Notes under the pieces: model-generated
Databases searched by the model: none
The model's input: the letters and a program-made list of their open reading frames with translations, nothing else
Told to the model about the DNA's origin: nothing
Shown here: one piece after another, positions 15,789 to 24,125 of the stretch
How the letters are laid out: each line of letters starts with the position of its first letter
Position numbering within the stretch: position 1 is the stretch's first letter
Program-made: the position numbers and the translations under genes
Source of the DNA: Paenibacillus sp. FSL R7-0345
GTDB taxonomy: Bacteria > Bacillota > Bacilli > Paenibacillales > Paenibacillaceae
DNA: 64,000 nucleotides
Direction of reading: 5' to 3'
NCBI RefSeq assembly: GCF_038595055.1
Contig: NZ_CP152002.1
Location: forward strand, 2,772,501-2,836,500

Positions 15789-16253
15789 ATGAGAAGGAAC
15801 GCTGCGGTACGAATTTTTTTACTGAACGGTTTTATAGCGGTACTTATGCTACTGACTGCCTGCAACAGCGGTACACATCATGATACGTACACTTTTTCAG
15901 GTGAGGGCGAGCACTGGTCGGCCATTTACAGCGAGACAGTCACAGAGGAGCCGGCCCTGGCCAAGGGGGGAGATGCTTACTATAAGGCATCCAGCGAGTA
16001 TAATTTTCAGTTGGCCTATAAAGGGGAAACCAAAGACCTGAAGGAGATCAAGCAATTCACCTACGGATATGAGGCGCTCGGCCACAGCTCCAGCCAGACG
16101 ATGGAGGGGCCGGTAAGAATGGAGTCTCTTCGCATGCACGGCTCGGGCAGCGGAACGCCGAACCGGGGGCAGGCGGTCATTACAGTAAGTGTGGAGTGGG
16201 ACGGACACAAGGAGCGGTTTGAGCTGATGACGGACGGGGATGAGCCGGAGTGA
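15789..16253 (+). CDS. Small lipoprotein
   Basis: A 154-residue secreted lipoprotein. A basic start (MRRN) and hydrophobic segment lead to the lipobox LLTAC, with the acylated Cys near residue 25. The mature domain is beta-rich, with paired strands such as HWSAIYSETV and AVITVSVEWDG, and resembles small immunoglobulin-like Bacillales lipoproteins. No family was recognised. AAAGAGGG upstream fits the ATG at 15789. It overlaps the downstream phosphatase gene by 4 bp (GTGA). Confidence 0.7.
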   Translation: MRRNAAVRIFLLNGFIAVLMLLTACNSGTHHDTYTFSGEGEHWSAIYSETVTEEPALAKGGDAYYKASSEYNFQLAYKGETKDLKEIKQFTYGYEALGHSSSQTMEGPVRMESLRMHGSGSGTPNRGQAVITVSVEWDGHKERFELMTDGDEPE

Positions 16254-16795
16254 GGGTCGGGCTGGTCAGACATTTCAAGGTGGAGCATCCGCCGCTTCGG
16301 GGCTGGGTGACCGGAGATCAGTTTAACCAGTGGGTTGTTGGGTATGATGAAGCTGCTGTCCAGCCCGCAAAATTTTCTGATCAGGGCCATAGCTGGGACC
16401 GCTGCATTTGCAGCGATCTGCCCAGAGCAATGCATACTGCCAGCCGCATCTATTCTGGTGTTGTTACCTATAATCCGCAGCTTAGAGAGATTGGTGTAGC
16501 AGCGGCTTGGGGAAGCCTGCGGGGCTTCAGGCTGCCTGCCCCCTGCTGGATGGTGCTTGGCCGCTTATTATGGCTGGCCGGTCATGCCTCACAGCCGGAG
16601 AGCAGGCACGAAACTAGACAGCGTATTAAAAAAGTTCTGGATGAAATGGAGACCGGGCCACCGAATACCAACGTATTGCTTGTAACCCATGGCGCGCTTA
16701 TGAAGCTGCTGGAAAGTGAGCTGCGGCGCAGAGCGTACACCGGCCAGCGGATGAACCACCCCCGAAATGGACAGCTTTATATATATGAAAAATAA
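16250..16795 (+). CDS. Histidine phosphatase family protein
   Basis: A 181-residue member of the phosphoglycerate-mutase-like superfamily. The catalytic His lies in GLVRHFK; the Gly of the usual RHG is replaced by Phe. The SDLPRAMHTA segment carries the conserved Arg and the second His is in LVTHGALM. The catalytic set is therefore present. Family members act on small phosphorylated metabolites; the substrate is unknown. The GTG start overlaps the lipoprotein stop, so translation is coupled. It is the last gene of the 15239-16795 operon. Confidence 0.78.
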   Translation: MRVGLVRHFKVEHPPLRGWVTGDQFNQWVVGYDEAAVQPAKFSDQGHSWDRCICSDLPRAMHTASRIYSGVVTYNPQLREIGVAAAWGSLRGFRLPAPCWMVLGRLLWLAGHASQPESRHETRQRIKKVLDEMETGPPNTNVLLVTHGALMKLLESELRRRAYTGQRMNHPRNGQLYIYEK

Positions 16796-16829
16796 ATATC
16801 TGCCTTCGTAAGGAGAGTTGTACATACCT

Positions 16830-17273
16830 ATGGTAACGATCAAAGAAATTGAAGCGGATTCACTCACGGCATTAAATGAACTTTACCGGGAGCTGATCGG
16901 TGCACCGGCAGAGCCGGGCAAATTTGGTGATACTTTTGCAGCAATCAAAGCAGACAGCAGGTATGTCTTGTTAGGCGCTTATGTGGACGGTGAGCTGATG
17001 GGCTCGCTGATGGGGATTACATGTCTGGATCTGGTCGGGGACTGCCGGCCGTTTATGGTCATTGAAAATGTCGTCGTCTCTGCCCGTGCCCGACGCCAGG
17101 GTCTGGGTAAACAGCTGATGGACGCTATTGAAAAAATCGCTCATGAACGCAATTGCTTCTACATCATTCTCGTCTCCGGGGAGAAACGCAAGGAAGCCCA
17201 TGTCTTCTATGAGCGGATGGGCTACCGGGAGGAGAAGGTGGAGGGGTACCGAAAGCATCTGAGCTCGCATTAA
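16830..17273 (+). CDS. GNAT-family N-acetyltransferase
   Basis: A 147-residue acetyltransferase. The acetyl-CoA loop is VSARARRQGLGKQLMDAI and the C-terminal EAHVFYERMGYREE is typical of GNAT domains that acetylate small amines or protein N-termini. The substrate is unknown. Two starts are possible: ATG at 16830 (14 bases after AGGAG) and TTG at 16818 (2 bases after it). Neither spacing is ideal and ATG is preferred. A long hairpin at 17311 separates it from the convergent ABC genes. Confidence 0.82.
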   Translation: MVTIKEIEADSLTALNELYRELIGAPAEPGKFGDTFAAIKADSRYVLLGAYVDGELMGSLMGITCLDLVGDCRPFMVIENVVVSARARRQGLGKQLMDAIEKIAHERNCFYIILVSGEKRKEAHVFYERMGYREEKVEGYRKHLSSH

Positions 17274-17310
17274 AGTTTAGTTCTGCATACGGCTCCTCCG
17301 CAAGACTACA

Positions 17311-17343
17311 GAAGCTGACTAACGCATCCCGTTGGTCAGCTTC
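17311..17343. terminator. Hairpin between convergent genes
   Basis: GAAGCTGACTAACG and CGTTGGTCAGCTTC pair over 14 bp with a short loop. The stem contains the stop codon of the minus-strand permease gene. T runs are weak on both sides. Confidence 0.6.
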
Positions 17344-18127
17344 CTGTGCTTTTGTAATGCTTTACGCCAATCCGCCAGACTAGCAGTGACAGTCCGAGGA
17401 AAGCTGCCCCGGCGGGAAGCGAGAGATAACCCAGCCAGGCCGGATAATCCCAGCCGCATACGGTAGCAGCCGGGTAGAAGCTGATGAACAGCATCGGCAG
17501 CATAAAGCTGAACACATTTTTCAGCACCCGCGGCATATACGGCTCCGGACAGCGGGTAATCTGGTAGCTGGCATTGGTCAGCAGATAAATCCAGTCAAGC
17601 CCTTTAATCGTGAAAAAAGCAAGCCCCGAGGTCAGTACGAACACCCCGCAATACATGATGCACCCGCCTGCGAGCGCCATTACGAGAATTCCTATTTTGC
17701 CGAAAGTCAGCTGCACTCCAAGCTCATTCAACGCCCAGCCTGCTGCGCAGATTCCTGTTATGGGGCGGACGAGCCGGTGGAGGTGAAACCTGGAGGCGGC
17801 AACCTGTACGAACAGGGAGCGGGGACGCAGCAGCAGCCGGTCAAAGTCGCCGGAACGCAGCAGATGCCACGGAAAATAGTCAAAGCCCCGGCAAAAGCTC
17901 TCCGCGAGCCCGAAGGAAGCCACTGCCAGCGAATAGACAAGAATGATATGAGCGACGCTCCATTCCCCGATATTGCCGAAGCGGGAGAACAGCAGGACAG
18001 TGGAGATCGGGTCAGAGACGACAACCACCAGCACCTGGATCAGCATCAGCCACCAGCCTTTATACTCCATCCCGGATAAGAGATGCATCCGTAAATATTT
18101 GAAATAGATTTTACTTTCGGCAATCAT
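17336..18127 (-). CDS. ABC-2 type permease (COG3694-like)
   Basis: Integral membrane protein of 263 residues with about six hydrophobic helices. With the two genes upstream it forms a three-gene ABC exporter of the COG4586/COG4587/COG3694 type. LLLRPRSLFVQVAAS and the preceding HLLRSGDFD are typical of this permease group (charged loop after the second helix). The transported substrate is unknown; members have been tied to viologen, drug or lipid export. It starts 9 bp after the preceding permease gene and its end lies inside the hairpin at 17311. Confidence 0.82.
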   Translation of the reverse strand: MIAESKIYFKYLRMHLLSGMEYKGWWLMLIQVLVVVVSDPISTVLLFSRFGNIGEWSVAHIILVYSLAVASFGLAESFCRGFDYFPWHLLRSGDFDRLLLRPRSLFVQVAASRFHLHRLVRPITGICAAGWALNELGVQLTFGKIGILVMALAGGCIMYCGVFVLTSGLAFFTIKGLDWIYLLTNASYQITRCPEPYMPRVLKNVFSFMLPMLFISFYPAATVCGWDYPAWLGYLSLPAGAAFLGLSLLVWRIGVKHYKSTGS

Positions 18128-18136
18128 GACGTGTGC

Positions 18137-18967
18137 TCACCCTCCCTGGACGATAATATTTTTCAGCTTACGGTTCATGATCATCCGCCCTGTCACGATA
18201 AAGATTGCACTCCAGATACACTGCAGTCCAATTGCTGGCAGCGCTGCGGCCGGCGGCATCGTCCCGATGTACAGCTGGGCCGGAATGTCGGCGAAGCCGC
18301 CGAACGGCTGAAGGTAGAGAAAGGTCTGCATGAAGTCAGGCCACAGCCGCAGCGGAAGATACGTCCCGGACAAAATCCCGCTCACCAGCAGAAGCATATG
18401 GCTCGGACCGTCACCCCAGGTAACATTGAGCCGGACTACTGTCACAAGCATCGCAAATGAGGAGCAGAGCACGAAAGCCATCACCACCGAGAGCAGAAAA
18501 CAGAGCAATCCGGCGGATGACGCAGGAGCACCAAGCGCATATGTTGCGGGCATCAGCAGACCAACCAATACGGTAGCGGCACTGCGAATCCAGGAGGTGC
18601 CGAGCTTACCGGCTGAGCTTTTGACGAACCAGTGGGTGTACAGATTCATCGGCCGGCACAGCTCGATCCCGACATCGCCGTTGTTGATTTTGCCCATAAT
18701 CTCTCCGTCAATGCTCATCGTCTGCAGCACGAACAGCCCCTGGGCGATCCATACATAGGAGAGGGTCTGCGGCAGACTCATCCCGTTGTTGTTCCACGAA
18801 CCATGCTCGCTATATGTATAAAAGACTGTAAACAGCACGCACTCCAGCAGCGCCCAGAACACACCGACCACCGTTCCAGAGATCGCGGATACACGGTATT
18901 GCAAGCCCTCAGCCATACGTATACGAAAGAGGGAGGCTGAGGCCCGGCAGGTATTTTTAAAATCCAT
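18137..18967 (-). CDS. ABC-2 type permease (COG4587-like)
   Basis: A 276-residue membrane protein, the second permease of the exporter. Six hydrophobic helices are visible. The GEIMGKINNGDVGIELCRPM segment is the family's cytoplasmic loop and is similar in layout to the loop of the partner permease, so the two probably form a heterodimer. AGGAGGTG upstream supports the ATG at 18967. It lies between the ATPase gene (64-bp gap) and the second permease gene. Confidence 0.82.
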   Translation of the reverse strand: MDFKNTCRASASLFRIRMAEGLQYRVSAISGTVVGVFWALLECVLFTVFYTYSEHGSWNNNGMSLPQTLSYVWIAQGLFVLQTMSIDGEIMGKINNGDVGIELCRPMNLYTHWFVKSSAGKLGTSWIRSAATVLVGLLMPATYALGAPASSAGLLCFLLSVVMAFVLCSSFAMLVTVVRLNVTWGDGPSHMLLLVSGILSGTYLPLRLWPDFMQTFLYLQPFGGFADIPAQLYIGTMPPAAALPAIGLQCIWSAIFIVTGRMIMNRKLKNIIVQGG

Positions 18968-19031
18968 TGCAGTTGTACACCTCCTGAAAAAGTTGATAAG
19001 TAACGGCTCCTTTATGAGGCTGCATGCCCGG

Positions 19032-19847
19032 TTATGTCAGTGCCAGATCGTTGTACATGGCGGCAATCATCGCATCCGTATTGACCTTCGTCACAACCTC
19101 AGGGGCGTATTTCTCCTGCAGTCCGGCCAGCTTGCCGTCATAGAGCAGCTTGCCGTGCCCGATCACCATCACCCGCTCGCACAGCGCCTCAATATCGTCC
19201 ATATCATGGGTAGTCAGCAGCATGGTAACTCCATGTTTACGGTTCTCTTCCTTCAAAAAATTGCGCAGTGCCAGCTTGGACACCGCATCCAGCCCGATCG
19301 TCGGCTCATCGAGAAACAGGATCTTCGGCCGGTGCAAAAGCGATGCCACCAGCTCACAGCGCATCCGCTGCCCCAGCGACAGCTGGCGGACGGGGGTTCG
19401 TAATAGCGCTTCCACACCGAGGGTTTGCGTCAGCTCGCCCAGTCTGATTTTGTAATCGCCAGCCGGGATCGCGTAAATATCCTTCAGCACGTCAAAAGAA
19501 TCCGCCACCGGCACATCCCACCACAGCTGCGACCGCTGTCCGAACACGACCCCGATCTTGGACACATGCTCCACCCGGTTTTTCCAGGGGACTTTGCCGA
19601 GGATGGTGCATTCGCCGCTGTCCGGTGTCAGAATCCCGCTCATCACCTTGACCGAGGTGGATTTGCCGGCGCCGTTCGGGCCGATGTAACCCACCAGCTC
19701 ACCCTCAGCAATATCAAAGCCGATCCCGCCGAGCGCCTCCACCTCCGTCACATTCCGCATAAAAGCTCCCTTTAAGAGCCCCCATTTGCCTTCCGGCCGT
19801 TTGTACACTTTAAAGCTTTTTTTAATATTCCTGAGTCTGATTTGCAT
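19032..19847 (-). CDS. ABC transporter ATP-binding protein (COG4586-like), short C-terminus
   Basis: A 271-residue ATPase of the exporter. Walker A is GPNGAGKST, the Q-loop region VFGQRSQL, signature LSLGQRM, Walker B ILFLDEP and H-loop TTHDMDDIE. The N-terminal IRLRNIKKSFKVYKR and AFMRNVTEVEA are typical of this group. The start at 19847 follows GGAGGCGGATCAC. The family is usually about 320-330 residues; here the region after YDGKLAGLQEKYAPE is shortened by roughly 45 residues and jumps to an IAAMYNDL-like end, suggesting an internal deletion or a shorter subtype. Confidence 0.85.
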   Translation of the reverse strand: MQIRLRNIKKSFKVYKRPEGKWGLLKGAFMRNVTEVEALGGIGFDIAEGELVGYIGPNGAGKSTSVKVMSGILTPDSGECTILGKVPWKNRVEHVSKIGVVFGQRSQLWWDVPVADSFDVLKDIYAIPAGDYKIRLGELTQTLGVEALLRTPVRQLSLGQRMRCELVASLLHRPKILFLDEPTIGLDAVSKLALRNFLKEENRKHGVTMLLTTHDMDDIEALCERVMVIGHGKLLYDGKLAGLQEKYAPEVVTKVNTDAMIAAMYNDLALT

Positions 19848-20230
19848 GTGATCCGCCTCCTTCGCGCAGATGATCATATCATTACTTGGATATAGGAGAC
19901 AGCGGCGCATAACGCCTTGTAGTTCCATCGCTGCTGGCAGCGGGGGGATAAAGGTTCTTTTTTCTCCGTTTTCCATAAAAATGCTTGCCAGGTTGACATT
20001 TCCGTGCTATATTAATTTTATAGTTAACGCAGGAAAACTAGATGTTTTTTTTGTATCATGTACATAATGAATTTACGTACCGGTGACCTTGGTTGCCGGT
20101 ATTTTTGCGTTGTCTGGGCACGCTGGCAGCTGCTGCTGTTATAATCATTTTTCCCCTCGGACACGAAGAGCCGCTGTGATACACTGAATTCTAAGGTCTT
20201 GTTTAAATGTAAAATACCGGGAGGGTTAAA

Positions 20231-20722
20231 ATGCAGACATTGTTCCGCTACAACTGGATGGTCCGTGAAGAGTGGTATAAGTGGTGCGAAACGCTGAGTG
20301 AAGATGAACTTCTGCAGCCAAGAACCGGCGGAGCCGGCGGCATTCTGAAGACACTGTTCCATATCGCAGATGTGGAGTGGAGCTGGATTATGGCGATGCA
20401 GGGCAAGCCTGATTTTGAAGAGGATTTTGCGGAATATAGTACCCTGAGTAAGGTAAAAGAGCTCGATGCCCGCTTCCGGCCGGAGGTCGAGGCGTTTGTG
20501 CTGGGCTGGCATGAGGGGCTGGAGCGTAATATTTTTGTGGATAAGCGTTATGAAGGAGAAAAGGTTACAGATGCCTGGGGCGAGATCATGCGCCACATTA
20601 TCGCCCACGAGATCCATCATATCGGACAGCTGTCAGTCTGGGCGAGAGAGCTCGGGCATACGCCGGTATCGGCTAATGTGATTGGACGCGGGCTGCGGGA
20701 GACGTTGCCGGGCAAGGGATAA
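20231..20722 (+). CDS. DinB/YfiT-like metalloenzyme
   Basis: A 163-residue four-helix-bundle protein of the DinB superfamily. The three metal-binding histidines are visible: one in LFHIADVEW and two in the HEIHHIGQL motif. Family members include thiol-dependent S-transferases (bacillithiol) and many damage-induced proteins of unknown role. The substrate here is unknown. GGGAGGG upstream supports the ATG at 20231. It is monocistronic and lies between the divergent ABC genes and the CotH gene. No LexA box was seen. Confidence 0.85.
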   Translation: MQTLFRYNWMVREEWYKWCETLSEDELLQPRTGGAGGILKTLFHIADVEWSWIMAMQGKPDFEEDFAEYSTLSKVKELDARFRPEVEAFVLGWHEGLERNIFVDKRYEGEKVTDAWGEIMRHIIAHEIHHIGQLSVWARELGHTPVSANVIGRGLRETLPGKG

Positions 20723-20747
20723 GCAGGGGATTCAGCCTTTTTTCAGG

Positions 20748-20789
20748 TTCGTATTTTAAGCTTTTACACAGGCTTTACAAAAATACGAA
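20748..20789 (+). promoter_or_regulatory. PhoP-box-like pair inside a 10-bp inverted repeat, upstream of cotH-like gene
   Basis: TTTACA at 20763 and TTTACA at 20774 are 11 bp apart, the spacing of PhoP boxes (TT[A/T]ACA-N5-TT[A/T]ACA) in Bacillales. The pair is flanked by the perfect inverted repeat TTCGTATTTT (20748-20757) and AAAATACGAA (20780-20789). The start codon is 37 bp further on. A similar pair occurs at 58224. Confidence 0.5.
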
Positions 20790-20815
20790 TCTGCACAAGA
20801 GGAGGAATACACATT

Positions 20816-22978
20816 TTGCGAATGAAGAGGTTGTTCAAGAAAGTGATGCTGACAACATTGTCGCTTGCGGTAGTAGCATCGGTGGGAGGCGTTACGGGCA
20901 GCCCGTCTGCAGCTTTTGCCGCTGAAGCAGGGGTAAGCCAGGCCTATGAATCCCTGTTCACACCGGATAAAGTGATTAATGTAAAAGTGACGATTGACGA
21001 TGAGGACTGGGAGAGCATTCTGGCCAATCCCCTGGAAAAAGAATATAAAAGTATAACGGTAGATGTGGATGGTACGGTGCTGGAGAATGTGGGCTTTTCA
21101 ACCAAGGGTAATCTGACCCTGAAGTCGGTGGCGGCGATGACGGACTCCGACCGGTACAGCTTCCGGCTGAAGTTCGACAAGTATGACAAGACACAGACGC
21201 TGATGGGCCTGGATAAAATGGTGCTGAACAACAGCTACTCGGACCCGTCGTTCCTGCGGGAGTATCTGCACTATGAGGCGCTGCGGGCGATTGGTGAGGA
21301 TGTGCCGCTGACGGTGTTCACGAATCTGTATGTCAACGGCGAGCTGTATGGTTTCTATATTGGTGTTGAGTCCGTGGATGACAGCTATCTGGAGCGTAAT
21401 TTTGGTGAAGATGCGGATAGCGGCGTTCTGTATGATACCGAAGAGAAAAGCTATCTCCAGTATGAGGAAGACGGCGAATATGAAACATTGACGTATGACG
21501 CCGGCACTGAGGATGATAAAGCCTCGCTGAAAAATTTCATCAGTGTGCTGAACGCCATGCCGGACGGGGAAAAAGGCGAGATTGAGAGTGTGCTGGACGT
21601 CGATTCCGCACTGAAATACATTGCCGCTAATGCCGTGCTGGGGAACTACGACAGCTATAACGGCGATAAAGGCCATAACTATCTTCTGTACGGAGATGCG
21701 GCCGGTAAATACACCGTCATTCCGTGGGATATGAATATGAGCTTTAACGGGTATTCCACCGGTGGCGGCGGAGGAAGAATGCAGGGCGCGGCTGGAACAG
21801 CTGGAATTGCGGCTACCGGTGCAACCGCTGCTGCTGGAACGGACGGTACATCAGCCGGAACTGCAGGAGTAAGTATTACAACGGGCACATCTGGTACAAC
21901 TGCAGCAACATCCGCAACCAATGCCGTGACTGCTTCGGTCGATACACCGACACTCGGCATCGATGTGGATCAGGTACCGCTGATTGGCAATCTGCTTGAG
22001 GTGCCGGAATACAAAACGAAGTATGACGGTTATGTAGCTGAGCTGGTAACTTACCTGGAAGGTATCCAGGACCGGATTACCGGACTTGCCACATTGATCA
22101 GACCTTACGTTCAGGCTGATCCGACCAAGTTCTACACGATGGATCAGTTTGAGAACAACGTGGCTTATACAGCCGATACTATGGGCAGCGGCGGCATGAT
22201 GGGCGGCGGAGCCAATATGATGCCTCCATCCGGTACGGATGGAACCCCGCCGGCGCGGCCTGATGCTGCAGCGGCCGGACAAGCCGGCACGGCTGGCGGG
22301 ACCACGGCAGCCGGAGCAACAGCTACCGGCACAGCGGCGGCAGGCAGTACAGCAGCTGCGGGAGGAACGGGCGCTACCGCACCGGCAGCTGCCGGTAACC
22401 AGGGCGCAGGCGGCGGACAAGGCATGGGCACGATGGCCGCAGGGTCACTGATGACCTTTGCCCTGAACAGGCTGGCCAATCTGCAGGAGCAGCTGGGTCT
22501 GGAGGTTACGCCGCTGCCGGAGGTTGTGGCAACCAAAGGCAGCACGGCAACGGCTGGAACGGCGGGTACAGCCGGCTCGGCCGGCTCTACATCAACAGCA
22601 GCTTCCTCCGGCAGCAAGGCGATTACAGTTTCGCTGAACGGCTCCGCTGTCAGCTTCCAGGATCAGCTTCCGCTGAACAAAGACGGCCGGGTGCTTGTAC
22701 CGGTCAGTGCAATTTTCAATGCGCTGGGCGCTGAAGTGACTTGGGATCAGACCGCGAAGAAGATCACTGCCGTAAAAGGCAGCACAACCATTACGATGAC
22801 CATCGGCAGCAAAACCGCGTACGTCAACGGAACAGCCGTTACGCTGGACGTCCCTGCCCAGATCGTTAATAACCGGACGCTGGTACCGGTGCGGTTCATC
22901 TCCGAAGGCTTGAACATGGATGTGAAGTGGGACGCTGCGGCTCAGACTGTTACAGCAACGGATAAGGTTGCAGAATAG
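20816..22978 (+). CDS. Secreted CotH-family protein kinase-like protein with stalk domain
   Basis: A 720-residue exported protein. A signal peptide (residues 1-36, ending AAFAAEAG) precedes a CotH domain, the atypical kinase fold that phosphorylates coat and surface proteins. Motifs seen are STKGNLTLKSV, SYSDPSFLREYLHYE, YVNGELYGFYIGVE, the Asp in GNYDSY and VIPWDMNMSF. The domain is interrupted by an Ala/Gly/Thr-rich insert (about 320-380) and a second (about 470-560). A copper-amine-oxidase-N-like stalk domain (610-716) ends the protein (GRVLVPVSAIF, RTLVPVRFISE). The TTG at 20816 is 10 bases after AGAGGAGG. Confidence 0.85.
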   Translation: MRMKRLFKKVMLTTLSLAVVASVGGVTGSPSAAFAAEAGVSQAYESLFTPDKVINVKVTIDDEDWESILANPLEKEYKSITVDVDGTVLENVGFSTKGNLTLKSVAAMTDSDRYSFRLKFDKYDKTQTLMGLDKMVLNNSYSDPSFLREYLHYEALRAIGEDVPLTVFTNLYVNGELYGFYIGVESVDDSYLERNFGEDADSGVLYDTEEKSYLQYEEDGEYETLTYDAGTEDDKASLKNFISVLNAMPDGEKGEIESVLDVDSALKYIAANAVLGNYDSYNGDKGHNYLLYGDAAGKYTVIPWDMNMSFNGYSTGGGGGRMQGAAGTAGIAATGATAAAGTDGTSAGTAGVSITTGTSGTTAATSATNAVTASVDTPTLGIDVDQVPLIGNLLEVPEYKTKYDGYVAELVTYLEGIQDRITGLATLIRPYVQADPTKFYTMDQFENNVAYTADTMGSGGMMGGGANMMPPSGTDGTPPARPDAAAAGQAGTAGGTTAAGATATGTAAAGSTAAAGGTGATAPAAAGNQGAGGGQGMGTMAAGSLMTFALNRLANLQEQLGLEVTPLPEVVATKGSTATAGTAGTAGSAGSTSTAASSGSKAITVSLNGSAVSFQDQLPLNKDGRVLVPVSAIFNALGAEVTWDQTAKKITAVKGSTTITMTIGSKTAYVNGTAVTLDVPAQIVNNRTLVPVRFISEGLNMDVKWDAAAQTVTATDKVAE
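21760..21950 (+). repeat. Low-complexity Ala/Gly/Thr insert inside the CotH coding region
   Basis: GC-rich imperfect repeats of GGNACNGCNG-like codons give a Gly/Ala/Thr run after the IPWD motif. A second such run lies at about 22230-22440. Both are in frame and look like flexible linkers; copy number may vary between strains. Confidence 0.6.
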
Positions 22979-23074
22979 CCGGGCAACCGTAGATGAGAAG
23001 AATACAAGAATTACCGTACTAAGATGGTTTGCATAATCACCACAAGAGGGTGCTGCACAGTGTGGCGATGGGAA

Positions 23075-23261
23075 CTAAGTGGAAATTCGTCATCTATTTC
23101 CGGGCAAAATGCCGGGAGGAGGAATCTAGTTGGAATAACGTCACTTAATTTTACTGTTTCCGCTCCAAATGGGGAATATAGCCGAAAATAAGTAGCAATT
23201 TTCCATTTAATCTCTAGAAGTGAGCGGAAATGAAGAATCTAAGTAGCAAAAATCCAACTAA
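23075..23261. repeat. 187-bp four-module intergenic element, copy A
   Basis: Four ~25-bp modules share a consensus close to TARKTGGAAAAWYGNCACTTAATT. Modules at 23075 and 23126 read forward; those at about 23186 and 23237 read as reverse complements. Module starts are spaced about 50, 62 and 50 bp. The same layout and length occur at 38999, 39247 and 54488. It lies downstream of the CotH gene and upstream of its terminator. No coding potential is seen. Confidence 0.8.
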
Positions 23262-23292
23262 ACGTTGAACAGTGACGCCCTTACTAACACAA

Positions 23293-23335
23293 AAGCGGCA
23301 GCCGGAAGGAACACTTCCCGGCTGCCGCTATTTTT
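23293..23335 (+). terminator. Intrinsic terminator downstream of CotH gene
   Basis: AGCGGCAGCCGG and CCGGCTGCCGCT form a strong stem with a loop of about 10 nt, followed by ATTTTT. It is 315 bp after the CotH stop, beyond repeat copy A. Confidence 0.75.
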
Positions 23336-23580
23336 ACGCCTATTGAAGCTAACAAGTCCCCGAACCCGCCCTCACCGGAAGCATACATCAGCACATGGTA
23401 GTTAACATTTAAACAAATTCAGCCTGGTTACATGCTATCGCGCACTCTTGTTACATTATTGGGCTAATTAGTTAGGTTATAGATGGCCCTGCTTCTATCT
23501 TTGGAGGTCCAACATACCCTGTTGGCGGGTTGTGCTCACCTGTATGTGTCCGGCTACCAACTTGCCTTCATATATTACTA
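23336..23580. other. Intergenic stretch without recognised features
   Basis: Between the terminator and the DIP1984 stop nothing convincing was found. Short open frames here have no ribosome site. Confidence 0.5.
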
Positions 23581-24039
23581 TTACTCTATCAGATCCGTGC
23601 TCCAGTTCTTCTCCTGAATCCGGAAATCGAGCTCACGGTATTGCTTGGACAGTTCGTCGACTTCCTTCTGCAGGGCAGTGACTTCAATCGTTGTATAAAA
23701 TTTGACCTCCTGCCGGCCGTAACGCTCCTGTTTGATCGAAGCTTCATTAAGCAGCTCATTCAAGATATTGCGGTGCTGCATAATCCGCTCCCGTTCAGCC
23801 AGTGCCTCTGACAGGGTGAGTTCAGCATTGAACGGACTCAGGGAGTTCGTTTTGTTGATCTTCTTCACCCAGACCGCGAGTTCATCCAAGGTCAGCTTCA
23901 GCTCCTGAAGCAGCTCAGCCGGCGGCTCGGAAGGCTGATCTCCTTCCTGAACCTTAATGACTCTTCCGAGGCGCTGCTTCAGCTGCGCCACCTTCCGCTG
24001 GCAGTCTGCCCGCAACACAAGTGCTTCTGCTAGTCTCAT
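23581..24039 (-). CDS. DIP1984-family (septicolysin-like) protein
   Basis: A 152-residue helical protein of the DIP1984 family, sometimes named septicolysin. Typical features are MRLAEALVLRADCQRK at the start, a long coiled coil with INKTN in the middle, and the ELDFRIQEKNWSTDLIE end. It lacks a signal peptide. The family is widespread in Firmicutes and Actinobacteria and its function is not settled; the haemolysin-like name rests on thin evidence. GGAGGGAG upstream supports the ATG at 24039. The SgrR-like gene ends 86 bp upstream on the same strand. Confidence 0.82.
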   Translation of the reverse strand: MRLAEALVLRADCQRKVAQLKQRLGRVIKVQEGDQPSEPPAELLQELKLTLDELAVWVKKINKTNSLSPFNAELTLSEALAERERIMQHRNILNELLNEASIKQERYGRQEVKFYTTIEVTALQKEVDELSKQYRELDFRIQEKNWSTDLIE

Positions 24040-24125
24040 TCCATATCTCCCTCCGCTATAAACATAGTAATCTTAATATACCCGAACTACAGCTGGATTT
24101 ACCAATTTTGCTCATAGAACCAGAG

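Noticed and set aside
23075..23261. CRISPR-like array
   Set aside because: Units are inverted in pairs, spacing alternates 50/62/50, the units vary in sequence and there are no cas genes.
23530..23811. Plus-strand frame opposite the DIP1984 gene
   Set aside because: Antisense to a recognised family and without a ribosome site.
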